NCBI GenBank assembly: GCA_035415725.1
Contig: DAOOGN010000121.1
Location: 1 to 8,777, forward strand
Length of the DNA: 8,777 nucleotides
Source: DSWT01 sp035415725
Lineage (GTDB): Bacteria; Chloroflexota; Anaerolineae; B4-G1; SLSP01
Direction of reading: 5' to 3'
The notes under the pieces were generated by a model that saw nothing but the letters and a program-made list of their open reading frames with translations, ran no database searches and had not been told where the DNA came from. How positions within the stretch are numbered: position 1 is the first letter of the stretch; every line of letters begins with the position of its first letter. Made by a program: the position numbers and the translations under genes. This document shows, piece by piece, positions 6,650 through 8,777 of the stretch.

Positions 6650-8375
6650 TTTCCTCGTCGTTCTTTCCTATAAGGGCATTGATCTCCTGTAAGAGGTCTT
6701 CATCCATAAAGGACCCCTTCTGTAAGAGCATCTGGATTTGCCCCTGGAGTCGCTGTCGATCTTTCAGACTTAACTCTTTGGCGGTGATGACGATCACCGG
6801 TATATCTCGCAGGCCTGGATCAGCCTTGAGGTAGTCGATCACGGCAAATCCATCCATATCCGGCATCATCAGGTCGAGCAGAATCAGATCGGGACGTGTT
6901 TCACGAATCATGGCGAGGCCCTCTTTGCCGGTGTGGGCTTCACCAATTTGAAACTCCCCATGCGTTTGCAGGATGCGTCGCAGCAGCCGTGCCGCTTCAG
7001 GATTGTCTTCCACAACGGCGATATGGCGTACTCGTTCATCCAGTTGATCGAGCGCCCCCAGGAAACTTGTCGAAGGCGCCGGCGCGACGACTTCGGGTTG
7101 CGGGGTGGTTGAGGCTGTGTCGCCGGCGGGAACGACCTCCTTTAGCCAGTCGTCCTCGAGAAGGAATTTTTCCACCGGGAAAGTATGCCCGGAGCAGCAG
7201 ACGACGACAGTGTCGTTGCGATTGATGACGCCCATGTTGAGCAACTTGAACAGTCCGGCAAAGGCTGCGGCGGCTGCCGGTTCGGTGGACAGCCCTTCCA
7301 TTTTTGCCAGGATATGCAGTGCCCTGAATGCCTCTTCGTCGGTGACGGACTCGAAAATGCCGCCGTGTTCCTGGACAATGCGATACAAGTGTTCATAAGC
7401 CGGGCCGGGTGCTCCTGTGGCAATGGTAATGACGCGGGTGGTGGGTTCTGTCACCACCTCGGCTTCGGGGAGTTTTTTGCGGAAGGAGTTCACCATCGGC
7501 GCGCATCCCTCGGCCTGAATCAACGCCAGTTTGGGCAGACGATTCACTAACCCCATTTGGTACATTTCTTCGTAGCCCTTCCAGAAGCCGATAGGCCCCA
7601 TCCCCCCGCTGACGGCCTGGATATACCAATCGGGAGTGCGCCAGGGGACCCCCGGCTGTGGCGGCCCCAACTGTGCCGCGAGCTGCTCGGCGACTTCAAA
7701 AGCAATGGTCTTCATACTTTCGCGTGTTCCGGTGTTACGGATACCCCGATCGGCCAGGATTCCCCGGTGCTCGGCGAACTGCGCGGCGACTTTTTTGGCT
7801 ACGTCATAGTTGGCGGTGACTTTCACCACCTCGCTGCCATAGATGGCGATTTCACGCATTTTTTCCGGCGGCACCAAACTGGGAAGAAAGGTCCATAGTT
7901 TGATGCCGGCGTGGGCTGAATAAGCGGAGTAGGAAATGGCGACGTTGCCGGTGGAGGCGACCACCATTTCGGTGACGCCGGCTTCTCTCATCATCGATAT
8001 GACCATAGCTGCTTGTCGGTCTTTGAAAGAGTTGGTGGGGTTTTGGCGTTCATCCTTGATGAACAGGTTAGGCGTGCCGAGCATCATCCCCAGGTTGTTT
8101 GCACGTAGCAACGCCGTACCCCCTTCGCCCATGGTGATTTGAAAATCATCGTGTCGTACCGGCAGCAGCTCACGGTAGCGCCACATCGTAAAAAGTCGTT
8201 GGCGCAGGATATCAGGCCAAAGTCGCCGGATACGTTCGTAGTCGTAACGTACCTCCATCCAATCATGGTTGCATACATTGCAGACAGGCGTTGGAAGGGT
8301 GAAAGACTGACGATGACCACATTTCCCACATTCAAGTTCGATATCCATCGGAATGGCGGCTGGTATGACTTGCAT
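6627..8375 (-). CDS. Threonine-synthase-like PLP enzyme fused to a C-terminal response-regulator receiver domain
   Basis: A 582-residue fusion. Residues 14-37 form a zinc-ribbon-like module with two CxxC pairs (Cys16/19, Cys32/35). Residues about 60-410 are a fold-type II PLP enzyme resembling threonine synthase (O-phosphohomoserine to threonine). NPTNSFKDR carries the presumed Schiff-base Lys118, STGNVAIS (141-148) is the PLP-contact loop, ESMKTIAFE (219-227) matches the family's E-G-x-K-T region, SGGMGPIGFWKGY (256-268) is the glycine-rich phosphate loop, and CCSGHTFP (393-400) lies near the pyridine ring. A Pro/Ala/Thr-rich linker (about 415-438) leads to a receiver domain (449-570) with Glu456/Asp457, phospho-acceptor Asp501 (LDLMMPDMDG), Thr531 and Lys553, all intact. 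The frame is continuous. Substrate specificity is inferred; another beta-family PLP reaction is possible. The ATG at 8375 has AGAGG seven bases upstream. The gene leads the unit with the hybrid kinase. Confidence 0.9.
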   Translation of the reverse strand: MQVIPAAIPMDIELECGKCGHRQSFTLPTPVCNVCNHDWMEVRYDYERIRRLWPDILRQRLFTMWRYRELLPVRHDDFQITMGEGGTALLRANNLGMMLGTPNLFIKDERQNPTNSFKDRQAAMVISMMREAGVTEMVVASTGNVAISYSAYSAHAGIKLWTFLPSLVPPEKMREIAIYGSEVVKVTANYDVAKKVAAQFAEHRGILADRGIRNTGTRESMKTIAFEVAEQLAAQLGPPQPGVPWRTPDWYIQAVSGGMGPIGFWKGYEEMYQMGLVNRLPKLALIQAEGCAPMVNSFRKKLPEAEVVTEPTTRVITIATGAPGPAYEHLYRIVQEHGGIFESVTDEEAFRALHILAKMEGLSTEPAAAAAFAGLFKLLNMGVINRNDTVVVCCSGHTFPVEKFLLEDDWLKEVVPAGDTASTTPQPEVVAPAPSTSFLGALDQLDERVRHIAVVEDNPEAARLLRRILQTHGEFQIGEAHTGKEGLAMIRETRPDLILLDLMMPDMDGFAVIDYLKADPGLRDIPVIVITAKELSLKDRQRLQGQIQMLLQKGSFMDEDLLQEINALIGKNDEENDQDPVR

Positions 8376-8461
8376 TTGATTGCCTCTGTTTGCACTCTAT
8401 AACTCAAACTAACTCGTATTGTATCTATATTCAGGCTCGTAAACCTGGCGAAGCAACTGAT

Positions 8462-8497
8462 TCCCTCGCAATCTGACAAGGGTGGTTGAATAGTTAC
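8462..8497 (-). repeat. Partial dispersed repeat, copy C
   Basis: Read on the minus strand, it starts GTAACTATTCAACCACCC and follows copies A and B for about 36 bases with several mismatches, then diverges. It lies in the probable leader of the threonine-synthase-REC mRNA. The conserved GTAACTATTCA core is shared with the two full copies. Confidence 0.55.
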
Positions 8498-8507
8498 CCG
8501 CGTATTA

Positions 8508-8535
8508 AGCATAGCACAAGTTTGCATAAGGACAA
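8508..8535 (-). promoter_or_regulatory. Candidate promoter for the threonine-synthase-REC / kinase unit
   Basis: On the minus strand TTGTCC (8535-8530) and TATGCT (8513-8508) are 16 bases apart, a fair sigma-70-type match. The start would be near 8501, giving a leader of about 125 bases that includes repeat copy C. The -35 match is imperfect, so this is a candidate only. Confidence 0.4.
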
Positions 8536-8558
8536 GCGCCAGCAGTGCTATAAGAGTT

Positions 8559-8587
8559 TTGCACTTTCGGCGGTTTTGTTGTACAAT
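8559..8587 (+). promoter_or_regulatory. Strong outward plus-strand promoter
   Basis: TTGCAC (8559-8564) and TACAAT (8582-8587) are separated by exactly 17 bases, the best promoter match in this intergenic region. It points out of the window, away from the threonine-synthase-REC gene. No convincing start codon and frame follow before the repeat at 8658, so the transcript would serve a gene beyond the edge or a small RNA. Confidence 0.5.
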
Positions 8588-8657
8588 TCGAGCAGTTAAC
8601 TCAATCAACTATAGATGAGCCATAGGAGATCGAGTAGGACTTGTGGGTACATTCTCG

Positions 8658-8777
8658 GTAACTATTCAGCCACCTTTGCCAGGTGGCGAACGGGACTTTG
8701 GGGAGGGCACATAATAGGTTATCCCTTCGGCAGGTGCTGACCCTCTCATCCCCCAACCCCCTTCTCCCCCGCAAGCG
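8658..8777 (+). repeat. Dispersed palindromic repeat, copy B (runs off the window)
   Basis: This is the inverted partner of copy A. It begins GTAACTATTCAGCC, contains a perfect 7-bp hairpin GCCACCT / AGGTGGC around TTGCC, and shares CTTCGGC and GGTGCTGACCCTCTCATC with A. It then enters a C-rich tail (CCCCCAACCCCCTTCTCCC) ending in GCAAGCG at the window edge. That tail looks like the left arm of a further hairpin whose right arm is cut off. Together with the two promoters and copy C, this accounts for the gene-free stretch 8376-8777. Confidence 0.75.

Noticed and set aside
8084..8608. A 174-residue minus-strand open frame over the start of the threonine-synthase-REC gene
   Set aside because: It overlaps the well-supported enzyme gene in another frame, spans the promoter and a repeat copy, and its translation shows no family motif.

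Overview
This window looks like ordinary chromosomal DNA from a moderately GC-rich, free-living bacterium. I infer Chloroflexota (Anaerolineae-like). The grounds are the tatA-tatB-tatC operon with a long TatB-like protein, the membrane-anchored TolB-like propeller proteins, the REC/histidine-kinase fusions, and dispersed short palindromic repeats with C-rich tails. No marker gene proves this, so the assignment is tentative.

Layout from left to right. Positions 81-1193 (+) encode a GT4 glycosyltransferase. It converges on a four-gene minus-strand operon: tatA (4793-4590), tatB-like (4493-3864), tatC (3862-3110) and a membrane-anchored WSPDG beta-propeller fused to a VanY-type M15 zinc peptidase domain (3066-1231). 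Upstream of tatA lie a putative promoter with a perfect 10-bp palindrome and one copy (A) of a dispersed repeat. Next, on the minus strand, come tRNA-Arg(UCG) and tRNA-His(GUG), separated by a terminator-like hairpin and preceded by a good promoter. A two-gene signalling unit follows, also on the minus strand: a threonine-synthase-like PLP enzyme with a C-terminal response-regulator receiver domain (8375-6627), overlapping by 23 nt a soluble REC-HisKA-HATPase hybrid kinase (6649-5393). The last 400 bases hold no convincing gene. They hold a minus-strand promoter candidate for the signalling unit, a strong outward plus-strand promoter, a partial repeat (C), and a second full repeat copy (B) inverted relative to A and running off the window.

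How the genes fit together. The tat genes make the twin-arginine translocase, and the propeller/peptidase protein may be an envelope factor made alongside it. The most unusual unit is the threonine-synthase-REC fusion coupled to a hybrid kinase. Both receiver domains keep their phosphorylation residues and the kinase keeps its catalytic boxes, so the layout suggests that phosphorylation could act directly on a PLP biosynthetic enzyme rather than on transcription. That is inference from architecture. No DNA-binding output domain is visible in either protein.
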